Assembly: GCA_965215755.1 (NCBI GenBank)
Contig: OZ244119.1
Location: 3,410,001-3,474,000, forward strand
Reading direction: 5' to 3'
Origin: Tectiglobus sp965215755
GTDB taxonomy: Bacteria; Pseudomonadota; Alphaproteobacteria; Rhizobiales; Hyphomicrobiaceae
DNA: 64,000 nucleotides
Part shown: positions 7,932-16,840 of the stretch, piece after piece
How positions within the stretch are numbered: the stretch's first letter is position 1
Layout: every line of letters starts with the position of its first letter
The notes under the pieces: model-generated
What the model saw: only the letters and a program-made list of their open reading frames with translations
Databases searched by the model: none
What the model was told of the DNA's origin: nothing
Made by a program: the position numbers and the translations under genes

Positions 7932-8960
7932 TCAGGTCGGTACTGGAGCAGCTGCGTCCAGCAAGCCTTCGGCTTTCAATTCGGTCCAGAGGTCTGTCGG
8001 GACCTCTGTCTTGATCGCAGCAACATTTGCTGCAACTTCCTCCGGAGTCACGGCACCGAGAACGAGTGATGAGACTTGGTTGTGGCCAAGACAGAAATGC
8101 AGAGCTGCGGTTGCCAGAGGGACGCGGTGGGCCGTGGTGATCTGCTGAATGCGGCGCACTTTGTCCAGTACCTCGGGCGGTGCAGGAAGATAGTTGTAAC
8201 GCGCATCATCAACCGGACCGGTTGCGAGTACGCCAGAGTTGAACACGCCGCCAAGCATGACGCCGACGTTCTTCTCTGTTGCCAAGGGAAGAACTTCCGC
8301 GAGCGCCGGTTGCTCGAGTAAGGAATATCGACCGGCCATCAGAAAACAGTCGAAGTCTCCGTCGCGCAGAAACTTTGCTGCATAGGCTGGATCGTTGGTG
8401 CCAAAACCTATCGCCTTGATAACGCCGTTGGAGCGCAATTCGTCGAGCGCGCGATAGCCGCCATCCATGGCTTCCTTGTAGCGCTTGGGACCTTCCTCAG
8501 GGCCATGGGCCCAGGGATCGGCATCATGGATCAATAGAATGTCGAGTTTGGGCAACCCCAGCCGCAGCAGCGAATGCTCAAATGAGCGCATGACGCCGTC
8601 GTAACCATAGTCGTGTTCGACATCGAATTCGAGGCCTCCGACGAAGCGGGTAGTTTTTTTTCGTCCCTGTGGTGCGGGCTTGAGCAGGCGACCAATTTTG
8701 CTTGAGAGAACAAGATCACGCGGAGGATTGCGGCGTAGCGCAGTTCCAACACGGTGTTCGGCGCTGCCTTGGCCGTACAGCGGGGCCGTATCGAAAAGTG
8801 AGACACCTAGTTCACTGGCGCGTTCGACCGCGCTGATCGCGGTCTTGTCATCGAGAACTTCGTAGATGTCGCCGATCGGTGCTGAGCCGTACCCGAGCAC
8901 AGAAACCCGGAGGCCGGTTTTGCCAAGATTGCGCTTGGGGATTTCATTTGATGCCGACAT
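7932..8960 (-). CDS. Aldo/keto reductase
   Basis: This 342-residue NAD(P)H-dependent TIM-barrel oxidoreductase shows the AKR signatures GYGSAPIGDIYE near residue 25, the catalytic region GVSLFDTAPLYGQGSAE near residues 53-69, and SSKIGRLLKP near 89 holding the catalytic lysine. The overall shape resembles the L-fucose dehydrogenase, D-threo-aldose 1-dehydrogenase and pyridoxal 4-dehydrogenase subgroup. The ATG at 8960 was preferred over an upstream start because GAGGTGA lies just before it. It is a single gene divergent from the GNAT gene. The physiological substrate is not predictable. Confidence 0.9.
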   Translation of the reverse strand: MSASNEIPKRNLGKTGLRVSVLGYGSAPIGDIYEVLDDKTAISAVERASELGVSLFDTAPLYGQGSAEHRVGTALRRNPPRDLVLSSKIGRLLKPAPQGRKKTTRFVGGLEFDVEHDYGYDGVMRSFEHSLLRLGLPKLDILLIHDADPWAHGPEEGPKRYKEAMDGGYRALDELRSNGVIKAIGFGTNDPAYAAKFLRDGDFDCFLMAGRYSLLEQPALAEVLPLATEKNVGVMLGGVFNSGVLATGPVDDARYNYLPAPPEVLDKVRRIQQITTAHRVPLATAALHFCLGHNQVSSLVLGAVTPEEVAANVAAIKTEVPTDLWTELKAEGLLDAAAPVPT

Positions 8961-9063
8961 CGCTTCACCTCTTAGATGAGACCCGCTGATAAACATTTCG
9001 GCAGATCCTCGGAACTGATATCAATCCGTAGCGATTGTCATCATTCAAGTCGAGGTTGGAACC

Positions 9064-9507
9064 ATGACTGTTACCGTTCGTGCTTTGGCCGAAAAGGACC
9101 GGAACGCCTGGGAACCGCTGTTTCGCGGCTATCTTGAGTTTTATAAATCAAGCCTCACGGATGAAATGATCCAGATGACCTGGGAACGGCTGATGGGTGA
9201 TGATCCGCAGTTCCATATCGGCCTTGTTGCTGTTGATGGCAACGATGTCCCAATTGGACTGGCGCACATTCTATTTCATCGCTCGACCTGGTCACCGTCG
9301 CACTACTGTTATCTTGAGGATTTGTTTGTCGCCCCGGACCGTCGTCTCAAAGGGGTAGGACGCAAGCTTATTGAGGCGCTGTATGTCGAGGCTGACAAGC
9401 GCAATTGCACGCGAACCTACTGGGCGACGCAGGAGTTCAACTATCGTGGTCGCGCGCTTTACGATCAGGTGGCGACCAAGAGCCCGTTCCTTCAATATCG
9501 TCGCTGA
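9064..9507 (+). CDS. GNAT-family N-acetyltransferase
   Basis: This 147-residue protein has the GNAT fold. The acetyl-CoA pyrophosphate-binding loop R-x-x-G-x-G is visible as DRRLKGVGRKLIEAL near residues 98-112, preceded by the strand YLEDLFVAPD. The C-terminal NYRGRALYDQ is typical of the subgroup that acetylates small amines. GAGGTTGGA precedes the ATG. It stands alone and is divergent from the aldo/keto reductase. The substrate is unknown. Confidence 0.88.
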   Translation: MTVTVRALAEKDRNAWEPLFRGYLEFYKSSLTDEMIQMTWERLMGDDPQFHIGLVAVDGNDVPIGLAHILFHRSTWSPSHYCYLEDLFVAPDRRLKGVGRKLIEALYVEADKRNCTRTYWATQEFNYRGRALYDQVATKSPFLQYRR

Positions 9508-9713
9508 TACCTGATTGAGTTTACGGCTTGGTGAGGGGGGCGGTCCTGGGCGTTGAAACAACGAGAGGGTGATTGATACGCGGCTCAAGCGATTATCCGT
9601 CAGTGGATCGCAAAGAGCGGAAGTCTCTGCCAATTTTGCAGGGTCGTTGCCGGGATTGGTTTTGATTTTCGCGACGGCTGAACGAATTCTGAGTGAGATT
9701 TGAGAGACCTAGA

Positions 9714-10793
9714 ATGGAATTTGGAACCTTTCTGCTACTGCAGTCGCCAAATGCGCAGAGCCATGAGGTGGTTTTTCAGCGCGGTGTCGATATTGCCAAA
9801 ACCGCTGACCGACTAGGTTTCGACAGCATTTGGTGCGCAGAGCATCACTTTTCGACCTATGGTTATCTTTCCCGCCCGTTGATGTACGCCATGCATCTGG
9901 CCAGTCAGACCGAGCGGATCCGGGTTGGTTCTGCCGTTGTGGTTCTGCCGTTGCATCATCCGCTGGTTGTTGCCGAAGAAATCGGTACGGCTGACATCCT
10001 TTCTGGTGGGCGTCTCGACGTCGGGCTAGGGCGTGGCTATCAGCCTTACGAGTTCGAGCGTCTCGGGCATGATCTTGCGGAGAGCCGGGAACGCTTTGAA
10101 GAGTCGGTGGATATTCTTCTCAAGGCATTTGAGGGCAAGCCATTCGGATACGACGGCAAGCACTATAAATTTGACGAAACCTCCGTCTTTCCGACCCCAA
10201 TCCAGGACCCTCATCCGCCCATTTGGGTGGTTGGCCAGTCGGAAGAATCGATCATCGCAACGGCTAAGCGTGGATTCAATCTGGTGTCCGGTGGTTTTGG
10301 CGTTCCGATCGAGCGATTGCGCGAGTTCCGAAAGAGTTTTGACAAAATTGTTGCGCAGGGAAATGCATCGGCAAAAACCAGGATCAGTACGCAGCGGCCG
10401 GTCTATGTGACGACAAACGAAGCCGAGCTGCCCGAGATTGTCGAGCAGGCGCGCTGGAACATGCGGGTCACACTCAGTCTCAGGCAGGGACTGGAGCGTG
10501 TCGATCATGGACACGCAATTGCGGTCCCATTCGATACGGAACCGACCACGGATGAGCTGCTAGACCGATACTTCGTGATGGGGACACCGCAGCAATGCGT
10601 TGCCAAGCTTGAGCGTCTGCGCGAAGCGATGGGCATCAATCATTTTAACGCCAGCTTCTGGTTTGGTGACTTGAAGCAGGAACAGGTTCTGCGCTCGATG
10701 GAATTGTTCGCGAACGAAGTCATGCCGGCCTTCCAGCCGGGTGGCAGTTCCTACAAACCTGCGGCCGATGAAGGTCTCGCCCAGAGCGCGTGA
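9714..10793 (+). CDS. LLM-class flavin-dependent oxidoreductase
   Basis: This 359-residue bacterial luciferase-like monooxygenase has a TIM-barrel fold and would use F420 or reduced FMN. Visible family features are the N-terminal MEFGTFLLLQ, FDSIWCAEHHFSTYGYLSRP with the conserved EHH near residues 40-60, and GRLDVGLGRGYQPYEFERLG near 100-120. The ATG at 9714 with GAGAG upstream is preferred to an in-frame GTG at 9693. It stands alone between the GNAT gene and a degraded region. The substrate cannot be told from the sequence. Confidence 0.9.
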   Translation: MEFGTFLLLQSPNAQSHEVVFQRGVDIAKTADRLGFDSIWCAEHHFSTYGYLSRPLMYAMHLASQTERIRVGSAVVVLPLHHPLVVAEEIGTADILSGGRLDVGLGRGYQPYEFERLGHDLAESRERFEESVDILLKAFEGKPFGYDGKHYKFDETSVFPTPIQDPHPPIWVVGQSEESIIATAKRGFNLVSGGFGVPIERLREFRKSFDKIVAQGNASAKTRISTQRPVYVTTNEAELPEIVEQARWNMRVTLSLRQGLERVDHGHAIAVPFDTEPTTDELLDRYFVMGTPQQCVAKLERLREAMGINHFNASFWFGDLKQEQVLRSMELFANEVMPAFQPGGSSYKPAADEGLAQSA

Positions 10794-10989
10794 CGTAGGA
10801 CGGGAAGTCCCGCCAAGATTCATTGTCGGCTACGCCGGTACCACAAAGGCTGCCCTAGCTTCCGCCAGGCCGCCTACATCGGAGCCCGGCTGGCCGGTTA
10901 AGACCGCATGGGCGTTTGAGCGGCGGATCTGCCCAGCGAGATACGAGCAACAGCGAGAAGCGAGCGGCCCCGCTACCTCTGTTCGGTAG

Positions 10990-11349
10990 CGCTCTACTGC
11001 TGCGCGCAGCTGCGTTGCCGTCGCGGACAGCACGCTGGCATCGTTGGAGGGTGACTTCGAGCTGGCGCTGTCCAAGCGGCTGGCATTTGGCACACTGACC
11101 GGCCGTGCGGGCTACCTGGTACGGCGTTCAACCGGTGGCGACGATGAAGTGGCGGTGACGCTGTTTGATATCACCAAACCGGTCAGCCTCGGCGAGACCG
11201 ATCGTTCGGTCACCTACCGCGGTGCCACGATGGCGTTCGATCTCGGCTCGCAGGCCAGTCTGACCCTCGACGGCCAGGGCATAATCTCAGAGGACTTCGA
11301 CAATCTCGACGCCTTCGAAGGCAGCGTACGCGCAGCGCTTCGGTTCTAG
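10990..11349 (+). pseudogene. Probable remnant of an outer-membrane beta-barrel protein (autotransporter-like)
   Basis: An open frame from 10990, entered after an in-frame TAG, ends at 11349 without a plausible start or ribosome-binding site. From about 11040 it reads like the C-terminal strands of an autotransporter beta-domain: alternating polar/hydrophobic residues, FELALSKRLAF, SLTLDGQGII, and a terminal RAALRF ending in phenylalanine, as Bam-recognised barrels do. The rest of 10794-11606 has no convincing gene. A TTCCGG/CCGGAA hairpin sits at 11355-11371 and an inverted repeat at 11414-11440. The best reading is the tail of a decayed large surface protein. The family assignment is tentative. 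Confidence 0.4.
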
Positions 11350-11413
11350 TTCGTTTCCGGACAGGCCGGAAGCGCATCACCTGCCCAGGCCCCTGCCCGG
11401 CCGCCCATTCGAT

Positions 11414-11440
11414 GTTCGTGTTCGAAACATCGACACGAAC
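11414..11440. repeat. Inverted repeat in a non-coding stretch
   Basis: GTTCGTGT at 11414-11421 and ACACGAAC at 11433-11440 form a perfect 8-bp inverted repeat with an 11-nt spacer. No T-run follows, so it does not look like an intrinsic terminator. It may be an operator half-site pair or a leftover of a decayed gene. Confidence 0.35.
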
Positions 11441-11606
11441 GGCGATCGTGATTTTGGTCGGCCTGGCGGGACGTGGGGTGGTTTGAGTTAAACCTGAAAT
11501 GCCCTACGACAACCTCGGCGCTAGGCCGGGACTTTATACCGCTTTTCCACCAGGGGATGTGATGGCGTAGGGACTACTTCAGCGACAATGTCCAAAACCG
11601 CACTTT

Positions 11607-12923
11607 TTAGCTGGTCGGGACCTCAAGTTTCTTGGTGAGGTTCTCGAACTCCCGGCGCAATTCTTCGTTCTTGAAAATTTGCTCAAACGTTGGTGCTTCG
11701 AGTTTCTGGAGCGCTTCGAATGTCGACTTCGTGTTCTGCATAAGATTACGCAGTTGGAAGCTCGCCTCGACGGTCTCGTAGGTATTGTCAGCGATTGACA
11801 GGTCACGTGCCGCGCGCCGACGTGCCTGGGCGATTTGCTCACGCTGTTGTTTCAAGTAGCGCTCATAACCTTTGGCGGCCTTTTCGGCGAGCGCCTGGCT
11901 GCGCAGGTTGGATTCAAGAATACGTTTCTGGTCGGCACGATTGTTGCCGCGCAGAAGCTTCTGCGTCTTCCGGCGTGCCGCGCGAAGGTCCCTCATGATC
12001 GCTCTGAGTTTCGGGACATACTTGGTATCGATTTTCTCGATAACGCTGTCCTGGGCATGGACGAGCATCGCGAACAGGGCAGCATGCATCGCGAAATACT
12101 TGCGTGCAGCTTTCATGTTTTCGCCGGTCGCCGCCATCCGTTTGCCAAGCTGCTGGTCAATCAGTTTTGCGGAGTTGAACACGGCAACAAGACGGACAAG
12201 GTCACCAGACAGGACACCGCCGAGGAGCAGGTCGACTTGCTCCGGCGACATCTTCAGTCCAGATTTCGCGAGAGCTGTACGCACCTCCTGCTTGGCCGCT
12301 TCGATGTCATCGCGGTTTTTGGCGATCCGCTCCTCTGAGTCTTTGATCTGATCGCCGAGGCTTGAGACCGTGTCAGCAATCACACCTGGCAGGAGTGAGC
12401 TCTTCGGGGCGGTGAGCTGCTTCTCGCGAAGTTCGACGATGCGATCTTCCAATTCGCGAATCGACTTGCGGCGTTGCTCAATACGTTTTTGGACATCAAC
12501 AACCGGCACATCCGTGACGATACCGAGAGCGGCATCCAATAGCTCCTGAATGCGCTGTTGCCGGTCTTCCTTTGTTTCCGTCCACAGCGGAGTGAGAATG
12601 AACTCATCCTTTGACGGTAGTTTCCGCGAGGCAGATCGCTGGTCTGCTGCATCAGCCAGGATGGCATCAATGGCCTGCATCAGGCGCTTGGCCTGCTCAT
12701 ACTCCTTGTCGCCTTCGCGCGGATCACGAGCCTGCTTTTGGTTTTGTGCTGGCTTTGCAGTGTCGGAGGCTCCGGACTGCGCCAGCTGGGTCGTTTTTCC
12801 GTCGTCGGACTTCAGCCAGTCAGCGATGACATCGCGGTAGCTGCTTTGGGCATGTGCTGTGCTTGCCAGCATGCTTGATGCCAACACACAAACCCCAATA
12901 AACTGCAGGCTGAGCGACTTCAT
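11607..12923 (-). CDS. Exported coiled-coil protein of unknown function
   Basis: This 438-residue protein has a clear Sec signal peptide (MKSLSLQFIG...STAHAQ, cleavage after about residue 26). The rest is long, highly charged helix: residues about 120-200 (VQKRIEQRRKSIRELEDR...) and 280-400 (many R/K/E/Q) should form coiled coils. No enzymatic motif is seen. The ATG at 12923 was chosen because GGAGG lies 5 nt upstream. It should be periplasmic or envelope-associated. It is followed on the minus strand by the decayed region, and the methyltransferase gene lies just upstream. No family name is offered. Confidence 0.8.
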   Translation of the reverse strand: MKSLSLQFIGVCVLASSMLASTAHAQSSYRDVIADWLKSDDGKTTQLAQSGASDTAKPAQNQKQARDPREGDKEYEQAKRLMQAIDAILADAADQRSASRKLPSKDEFILTPLWTETKEDRQQRIQELLDAALGIVTDVPVVDVQKRIEQRRKSIRELEDRIVELREKQLTAPKSSLLPGVIADTVSSLGDQIKDSEERIAKNRDDIEAAKQEVRTALAKSGLKMSPEQVDLLLGGVLSGDLVRLVAVFNSAKLIDQQLGKRMAATGENMKAARKYFAMHAALFAMLVHAQDSVIEKIDTKYVPKLRAIMRDLRAARRKTQKLLRGNNRADQKRILESNLRSQALAEKAAKGYERYLKQQREQIAQARRRAARDLSIADNTYETVEASFQLRNLMQNTKSTFEALQKLEAPTFEQIFKNEELRREFENLTKKLEVPTS

Positions 12924-13022
12924 GAGAACCTCCGCGCATCGATGCACCTTACAAGGGGATCGATTGGGGCGATTCCAAGGTTTAACGGCTGATAAGCCTT
13001 GAAAAACCGTAAAAACAGCTGT

Positions 13023-13487
13023 CTACAACCAGCGCCGCGAGCGTTGCTTATACTCTCGATATTCATCACCGAAGCGGGCCTCCAGGTGGCGCTCTTCCGG
13101 CAGGATGGCAAGCCAGGTCACAAGCACTACAAAAACGGCTGCAGCGATGACGAACCAAATATTCTTCGTGAGCTCGGCGATTCCTAACAGCAGCATGACA
13201 TCGGCGATGTAGATGGGATTGCGAAAGCGCTGGTACGGGCCAGTCGTTACCAAGGCAACTGCGCCTTGATGTGGCAGGACCGTGGTTTTGGCCCGAGTCA
13301 GCGTCCAGACGGCCCAAGCCATCAGAACAATGCCGCCAGCGCCAATCGATAGACCGATCGCCCTAGCGGCCAAATCATCAAGGCCGGGCCACGTCAGGGG
13401 ATAGATGCGTGGCATCAGCATGGCCGACGCAACGGCTGCGGCCAGTAGGATTGGTGGCCAGGGGATTGTCGAGGGCCGCTCGTTCAT
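13023..13487 (-). CDS. Isoprenylcysteine carboxyl methyltransferase-family membrane protein
   Basis: This roughly 154-residue integral membrane protein has about four hydrophobic segments. The C-terminal half carries the ICMT/PEMT-type SAM-binding pattern: GPYQRFRNPIYIADVMLL near residues 85-102, and the tail LPEERHLEARFGDEYREYKQRSRRWL with the E-E-x-x-L and Y-x-x-Y/Y-K signatures. Bacterial members methylate unknown small or lipid substrates. The ATG at 13487 is preferred, but ATG 13505 or TTG 13532 in the same frame would add residues. It is divergent from the thioesterase gene. Confidence 0.8.
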   Translation of the reverse strand: MNERPSTIPWPPILLAAAVASAMLMPRIYPLTWPGLDDLAARAIGLSIGAGGIVLMAWAVWTLTRAKTTVLPHQGAVALVTTGPYQRFRNPIYIADVMLLLGIAELTKNIWFVIAAAVFVVLVTWLAILPEERHLEARFGDEYREYKQRSRRWL

Positions 13488-13639
13488 GGCTTTACAACTC
13501 TCCATTGCGACTTTGGTTGCCTGCAGCAGCAAAAACGGTGCGCTCGTGGCGCATCGTCAGCGCACTGCGACCTGTCATACTTAGACCGGAGCAGGTGTGG
13601 ATCTGATCACCATGTAGGTTGATGAATCGCGGGGAGCCT

Positions 13640-14086
13640 ATGAGCAATTTGACGCCGGATCAGCAGAGCGCGATCAAGCGCATTCAAGACAGCTTTGAGC
13701 GGCAGGCCTTTATGACAACGATCGGTGGTCAACTCGGGCAAGTCGATATCGGTGCGGTAGACATATCCCTGCCGCGCAATCGCTCGCTCGATCAGCAATA
13801 CGGTTTCGTGCACGGCGGTATCCTGGCCGCGCTCGCAGACGCGGCGGCAGGGTATGCCGCTTTGACGGTTTCTCCGGACGGCGTTGGTGTCCTGACGACG
13901 GAACTCAAGGTCAATTATTTGCGCCCGGCCGATGGTGAGCTGTTGGTGGCCAAAGGGAGAGTGATCAAACCCGGCCGAACCCTATCGGTCTGTACCGGTG
14001 ACGTCTTTGATGTTCGCGATGGTATCGAGAAGCATGTGCTGACCAGTCTGGTGACGATGATGCATGTTGACGGACACGCTGAATAA
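13640..14086 (+). CDS. PaaI-family hotdog-fold thioesterase
   Basis: This 148-residue protein has the PaaI/4HBT hotdog pattern: YGFVHGGILAALADAAAGYAA near residues 54-74, with the HGG of the active-site loop, followed by LTTELKVNYLRPADGELLVAKG. It probably hydrolyses an acyl-CoA. GGGGAG lies just before the ATG at 13640. It ends 48 bp upstream of isovaleryl-CoA dehydrogenase on the same strand. It may relieve acyl-CoA build-up in this pathway, which is an inference from position only. Confidence 0.88.
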   Translation: MSNLTPDQQSAIKRIQDSFERQAFMTTIGGQLGQVDIGAVDISLPRNRSLDQQYGFVHGGILAALADAAAGYAALTVSPDGVGVLTTELKVNYLRPADGELLVAKGRVIKPGRTLSVCTGDVFDVRDGIEKHVLTSLVTMMHVDGHAE

Positions 14087-14134
14087 TCGTGTTCTCATTC
14101 CTGAGAGACCTGTTGTCGAGATTGGGCGAGAAAC

Positions 14135-15307
14135 ATGATCCCGAATGCCATCCAAACATTCAACTTTGACCTCGGTGATATTGCGGATCAGTTGCGCGAT
14201 ACCGTACAGGCATTCACGTCGGACCACGTCGCGCCGATTGCCGATGAGGTTGACCGGACCGATGAGTTTCCGCGCCACTTATGGCCACAGATGGGCGCGC
14301 TTGGCCTACATGGTATTACCGTTGAAGAGGAATTCGGTGGCTCGGGCCTGGGTTATCTCGAACATTGTATTGCTGTCGAAGAGCTATCGCGTGGCTCAGC
14401 GTCCATTGGCCTTTCTTACGGGGCGCACTCCAATCTTTGCATCAATCAGATCCGCCGCAATGGCAGCGAGGAACAGAAGCGCAGGTATCTACCGAAGTTA
14501 ATCTCAGGCGAGCATGTCGGCGGGCTGGCGATGTCTGAGCCCGGCGCCGGGTCTGACGTTGTCTCGATGAAACTCAAGGCGGAGAAGAAGGGGGACCGTT
14601 ATATTCTCAACGGTACCAAGATGTGGATTACCAACGGTCCCGGCGGAGACACGCTGGTGGTTTATGCCAAGACGGATCCGGAAGCCGGTCCTCGTGGGAT
14701 TACGGCCTTCATCGTTGAGAAGGATTTCAAGGGCTTTTCGGTCGCGCAGAAGCTGGACAAGCTCGGAATGCGGGGCTCCAACACGGGTGAGCTTGTCTTT
14801 GAAGACTGCGAAGTTCCGGAAGAGAATGTGCTGAGTGAGGTTGGCAAGGGCGTCAATGTTCTGATGAGCGGACTGGATTATGAGCGTGCCGTGCTCGCAG
14901 CCGGCCCGCTTGGAATTATGCAGGCGGCGATGGATATCGTGATGCCCTACATCCACGAGCGCAAACAGTTCGGTCAACCGATTGGTGAATTCCAACTCGT
15001 ACAGGGCAAGGTTGCGGATATGTACGTCATGATGAATTCGTGCCGGGCATACGTTTATGCGGTAGCGAAAGCTTGCGACCGTGGTGAGACAACCCGAGAG
15101 GATGCGGCCGGGGCCATTCTTATCGCGGCAGAGAAGGCAACGCAGATCGCCCTGGATGCTATTCAATTGCTCGGTGGCAACGGCTACATAAACGATAGTC
15201 CGACAGGTCGGTTGCTACGCGATGCAAAGCTCTACGAGATCGGTGCCGGTACGAGTGAAATCCGCCGGATGCTGATCGGCCGGCAGCTGTTCGACAAGAC
15301 AGCTTAG
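14135..15307 (+). CDS. ivd: Isovaleryl-CoA dehydrogenase
   Basis: This 390-residue FAD acyl-CoA dehydrogenase oxidises isovaleryl-CoA to 3-methylcrotonyl-CoA in leucine breakdown. Family signatures seen are LAMSEPGAGSDVVSMKLKA near residues 131-149, WITNGPGGDTLVVYAKTD, KLGMRGSNTGELVFEDC, and QLLGGNGYINDSPTGRLLRDAK near the C-terminus. The catalytic base is Glu250 in SGLDYERAVL, the position characteristic of isovaleryl-CoA dehydrogenase rather than short/medium-chain enzymes. It supplies the substrate of the methylcrotonyl-CoA carboxylase encoded near 25-29 kb. It is also known as liuA. Confidence 0.93.
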   Translation: MIPNAIQTFNFDLGDIADQLRDTVQAFTSDHVAPIADEVDRTDEFPRHLWPQMGALGLHGITVEEEFGGSGLGYLEHCIAVEELSRGSASIGLSYGAHSNLCINQIRRNGSEEQKRRYLPKLISGEHVGGLAMSEPGAGSDVVSMKLKAEKKGDRYILNGTKMWITNGPGGDTLVVYAKTDPEAGPRGITAFIVEKDFKGFSVAQKLDKLGMRGSNTGELVFEDCEVPEENVLSEVGKGVNVLMSGLDYERAVLAAGPLGIMQAAMDIVMPYIHERKQFGQPIGEFQLVQGKVADMYVMMNSCRAYVYAVAKACDRGETTREDAAGAILIAAEKATQIALDAIQLLGGNGYINDSPTGRLLRDAKLYEIGAGTSEIRRMLIGRQLFDKTA

Positions 15308-15651
15308 CCGTTTTGAGCGTTTCCTTACTGTGTGTCTGAGTGGCCGTTTTTGAGGTCTTGTCAGGGCAATTTACAGCCGAATGCGCAAATCTTTACCATT
15401 GATAGTGATAAGCCCCTGATAACCCACAATCTCGTTTGAAACTTTATCTGCATTACCTTTGACAACTCGCGCTCAGCGTGGCACCGTAAAGGCCCTACTA
15501 TACTTTGGTAGGGATCTTCCACCGACGGGACATGAGCGGTCCGGCATCAAAGTTCGATGCTGGATGTGTGGATCAAGCGGCCATATAAAAACAGCGAGAG
15601 CCGTTGCCACGACCGATCTGGAAGATTGGAGGAAACCGATCGGAGGGTTAT
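15308..15651. other. Leader/intergenic region upstream of the TRAP operon
   Basis: These 344 bases contain no credible gene. A small hairpin, CCCTAC/GTAGGG (15493-15513, 9-nt loop), and a TTGACA hexamer at 15459-15464 without a well-spaced -10 partner are visible. The segment must hold the promoter of the TRAP transporter operon, but I cannot place it with confidence. GGAGGG just before the start of the binding-protein gene is its ribosome-binding site. Confidence 0.4.
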
Positions 15652-16719
15652 ATGCGCCTCAAGACTGTAGTCAGCGCACTAGCGTGTGCTGCATTCGTTG
15701 CTATACCGGCAACTGAAAGCTTTGCGCAGAAGCGTGTTAAGTGGAAAATGCAGAGTGCGTTCGGCTCGTCGCTGCCGCACCTCGGTACGTCAGGTGTTCG
15801 CTTCGCTAAGAATGTTTCTGAAGCAACTGACGGCAAGTTCAACATCAAGTTCGAAGAGCCAGGCGCGCTGGTTCCTGCACTTGAGTGCTTCGATGCAGCC
15901 TCGAAAGGCTCCGTCGAATCATGTTGGACAACACCAGGCTACCACGCTGGTAAGTTCCCAGCCGTGTCATTTTTCACAGCTGTGCCATTCGGTCCAGGCT
16001 TTGGCGAATTCCAAGCTTGGAAGCGTTTTGGTAACGGCGACAAAATGCGGAATGAGCTTTACGGACAGCACGGCCTAATCGCTTGGGATAGCTTCTGTAT
16101 CGGGCCGGAAACTTCTGGCTGGTTCAAGAACGAAATCAAGGGCGGCATTGAGTCTTTGAAGGGCATCAAGATGCGCTTCTTCGGTCTTGGCGCTAAGGTT
16201 ATGCAAAAGCTCGGAGTGTCCACTCAGCTTCTTGCTGGTGCAGACATCTATCCTGCTCTTGAAAAAGGCGTGATCGACGCAACCGAGTTCTCGATGCCGA
16301 CAATCGACATCAAGCTCGGTTTCTACCAGATCGCCAAGAACAACTATTTCCCTGGTTGGCACCAGCAGACTTCCTGCTCTGAGCTTCTCATGAACAAGAA
16401 AGAGTACGAAGGTCTGCCAAAGAACTACCAGATGATCCTGAAGCTTGCTCTTGGCGAAAGCGTTGTCGACACATACGCTGACTCGGAAGCCAAGAACCCA
16501 AAGGCCATGATGGAAATGAAGTCCAAGTACGGCGTTACCAACCGTCGTTGGGAAGACAAGGATCTTGCTATCCTTGAGCAGGCTTGGCTCGACGTTCTTA
16601 AGGAAGAAGCAGCGAAAGATCCGCTGTTCAAGAAGGTGGCTGATGACTACCTCGCCTTCCGTAAGACCTACAAGCTCTGGGGTGATGCTCAGGCTCTGAA
16701 GAGTACTTACCTGAAGTAA
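15652..16719 (+). CDS. TRAP transporter substrate-binding protein (DctP/TakP type)
   Basis: This 355-residue periplasmic solute receptor has a Sec signal peptide (MRLKTVVSAL...ESFAQ, cleavage near residue 25). LKGIKMRFFGLGAKVMQKLG holds the conserved arginine that pairs with a substrate carboxylate. ATEFSMPTIDIKLGFYQIAK and NNYFPGWHQ resemble the TakP 2-oxoacid receptor family. In TakP a Glu-Trp pair lines the site; here it is Glu-Phe, so the ligand may differ. CGGAGGG precedes the ATG at 15652. It is the first gene of a P-M-Q operon, followed by a GC-rich hairpin. Location beside branched-chain 2-oxoacid catabolism suggests import of a 2-oxo or hydroxy carboxylate. Confidence 0.9.
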   Translation: MRLKTVVSALACAAFVAIPATESFAQKRVKWKMQSAFGSSLPHLGTSGVRFAKNVSEATDGKFNIKFEEPGALVPALECFDAASKGSVESCWTTPGYHAGKFPAVSFFTAVPFGPGFGEFQAWKRFGNGDKMRNELYGQHGLIAWDSFCIGPETSGWFKNEIKGGIESLKGIKMRFFGLGAKVMQKLGVSTQLLAGADIYPALEKGVIDATEFSMPTIDIKLGFYQIAKNNYFPGWHQQTSCSELLMNKKEYEGLPKNYQMILKLALGESVVDTYADSEAKNPKAMMEMKSKYGVTNRRWEDKDLAILEQAWLDVLKEEAAKDPLFKKVADDYLAFRKTYKLWGDAQALKSTYLK

Positions 16720-16736
16720 GTTACATTGTGCTGCAG

Positions 16737-16762
16737 GCGCGCCGTTCAACCGAGCGGCGCGC
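16737..16762 (+). promoter_or_regulatory. Intercistronic GC-rich stem-loop after the TRAP binding-protein gene
   Basis: GCGCGCCG (16737-16744) and CGGCGCGC (16755-16762) form a perfect 8-bp stem with a 10-nt loop, 17 nt after the stop of the receptor gene. The following TTCGGTCTTT is only weakly U-rich. Such hairpins often stabilise the receptor part of transporter mRNAs or partly terminate transcription, giving receptor excess over the membrane subunits. That role is inferred. Confidence 0.6.
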
Positions 16763-16840
16763 TTCGGTCTTTGGGATACCCGACATTGCCAATCTTGACG
16801 GGCGCGTGTCGGCATCGATAACTCTGAGGGTTTCCAGAAA

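Noticed and set aside
10830..11093. An 87-codon minus-strand frame whose start resembles a chemotaxis-receptor tail
   Set aside because: The likeness is limited to a generic Ala/Glu helix. It lies in the decayed region and opposes the barrel fragment.
15459..15501. TTGACA hexamer as the -35 of the TRAP operon promoter
   Set aside because: No TATAAT-like hexamer sits at 16-18 bp. The nearest candidates are 22 and 31 bp away, so it is not called as a promoter.
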